Shown here piece by piece: positions 63,203-64,000 of a stretch of 64,000 nt of DNA. The notes below the pieces were generated by a model. It had not been told where the DNA came from, made no database searches, and saw only the letters and a program-made list of their open reading frames with translations. Every line of letters starts with the position of its first letter. Within the stretch, counting starts at the first letter, position 1. Both the position numbers and the translations under genes were made by a program. This DNA is from Carya illinoinensis (lineage: Eukaryota; Streptophyta; Magnoliopsida; Fagales; Juglandaceae). The stretch is taken from the NCBI RefSeq assembly GCF_018687715.1, contig NC_056758.1:36303467-36367466 (forward strand). The letters are read 5' to 3'.

Positions 63203-64000
63203 TATCTTTCGGTGTCTGGATGGGTGGGTGGGATACATTCCAAAAAAATCCTATCTCATCCTCTCGTTTATAGTGAGGCTGAGGGAGGTCGATAGATAGG
63301 AGAGTATTAACCCTGTTGTATAGTCCTTTTCGTGTTGATTCTTTTTAAAAAGATATGAACTCACATGGGTCTCAAAGCATGCTTTATTATGCTTAACTAA
63401 TAACCTTAATTAAGGTATGTTTGTGTCCAAAATCTCTAATTAGTATATATAGGAATGTCATTACTTTGCAGCCATCGAGGCCGTCCATGACAGTGGTTGT
63501 AATTTTATTTCGAGTTTTTTTTTTTTAATTTCTGTTTTCTCTATTCTTTTCCACTTTATGTGGAGTTTGATGGGGGCGTTCCATTCCCCAAAAAGGGTGA
63601 ATTGGGATCAACATTTACAGAGGAAGAACTCAAGAAACAAGCAACCTTCGTACTTTTATATTGAGTTCCAAGTCGTGTGCGAGAGCTTGTGGGAGACAGG
63701 AAGAAATCAAGAAAGTATCAGTAATCAGCAAACCTTTTTATTAAAAGCAATCTTCCAAATTTATTTTACATAAGCGGATATTAATTTACTTATCGATAGA
63801 AATACATATAGAGGTAAAGCATGAATCATATCATTATTGAAGATGCAGTCCATAGCTTTTAGTTTTTATCTCCCATAGCTTTTAGTTTTTATCTCTTAAA
63901 TAAGAACATTTAAAACATTATAAAACTCCAATAAATAAATAAAATAAAATAAAGTTAGGAGATTTCAATAAAATTGAGGAATCGTCATCATAAATTATTT
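63203..64000. other. PPR 3' flank, no gene recognised
   Basis: The PPR 3' UTR is expected in the first few hundred bases. A small direct repeat (CCATAGCTTTTAGTTTTTAT, twice) lies near 63850-63895. The frame at 63558-63773 has no domain signal. Confidence 0.5.

Overview
The window reads as a gene-moderate stretch of nuclear DNA from a woody dicot. Six intact protein genes have plant intron structure (AT-rich introns, nearly all GT-AG), and they sit among LTR retrotransposons, 5'-truncated L1-type insertions and AT-rich MITEs. The gene families are general to flowering plants. A Fagales (walnut/oak-like) source is only my impression from the repeat style. Exons were assembled by eye from splice sites and reading-frame continuity.

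Left third (1-21.3 kb), repeat-dominated. Bases 1-5537 are the decayed 3' end of a large Ty3/gypsy element (integrase remnant, an intact antisense ORF with its own promoter-like layout, polypurine tract, 3.3-kb 3' LTR). A solo LTR of the same family lies in opposite orientation at 15009-18481, flanked by the 5-bp duplication GTTTC. Between them is a derived copy (5661-12796) of a segment whose original is at 26929-29112: it carries the last two ODR4 exons with a premature stop, and a 4.93-kb Ty1/copia element inserted in one exon. The original copy preserves the empty insertion site. A glutamate-receptor-like pseudogene fragment sits near 19.8-20.0 kb.

Middle (21.3-40.1 kb): a phosphoglycerate-mutase-like (histidine phosphatase) gene on +; ODR4 on -; an intronless PB1-domain gene on +, head to head with ODR4; and a glycine-rich-domain protein (GRDP) on -.

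Right (44-63.2 kb): CIPK8 protein kinase (+, 14 exons, one GC-AG intron), mitochondrial serine hydroxymethyltransferase (+, 15 exons, introns carrying an L1 insertion and nested MITEs), and a DYW-type PPR protein (+, 2 exons, atypical C-terminus).

The genes do not form a pathway; they are independent nuclear genes. From memory, neighbouring pairs recall Arabidopsis blocks (PB1 and PGM-like on chromosome 5; GRDP2 and SHM1 on chromosome 4). I found no tRNA, rRNA or CRISPR array. The features most worth a second look are the antisense transcription unit in the gypsy element, the hairpin minisatellite in its LTRs, the ODR4 duplication with its dated copia insertion, and the hairpin in a CIPK8 intron.
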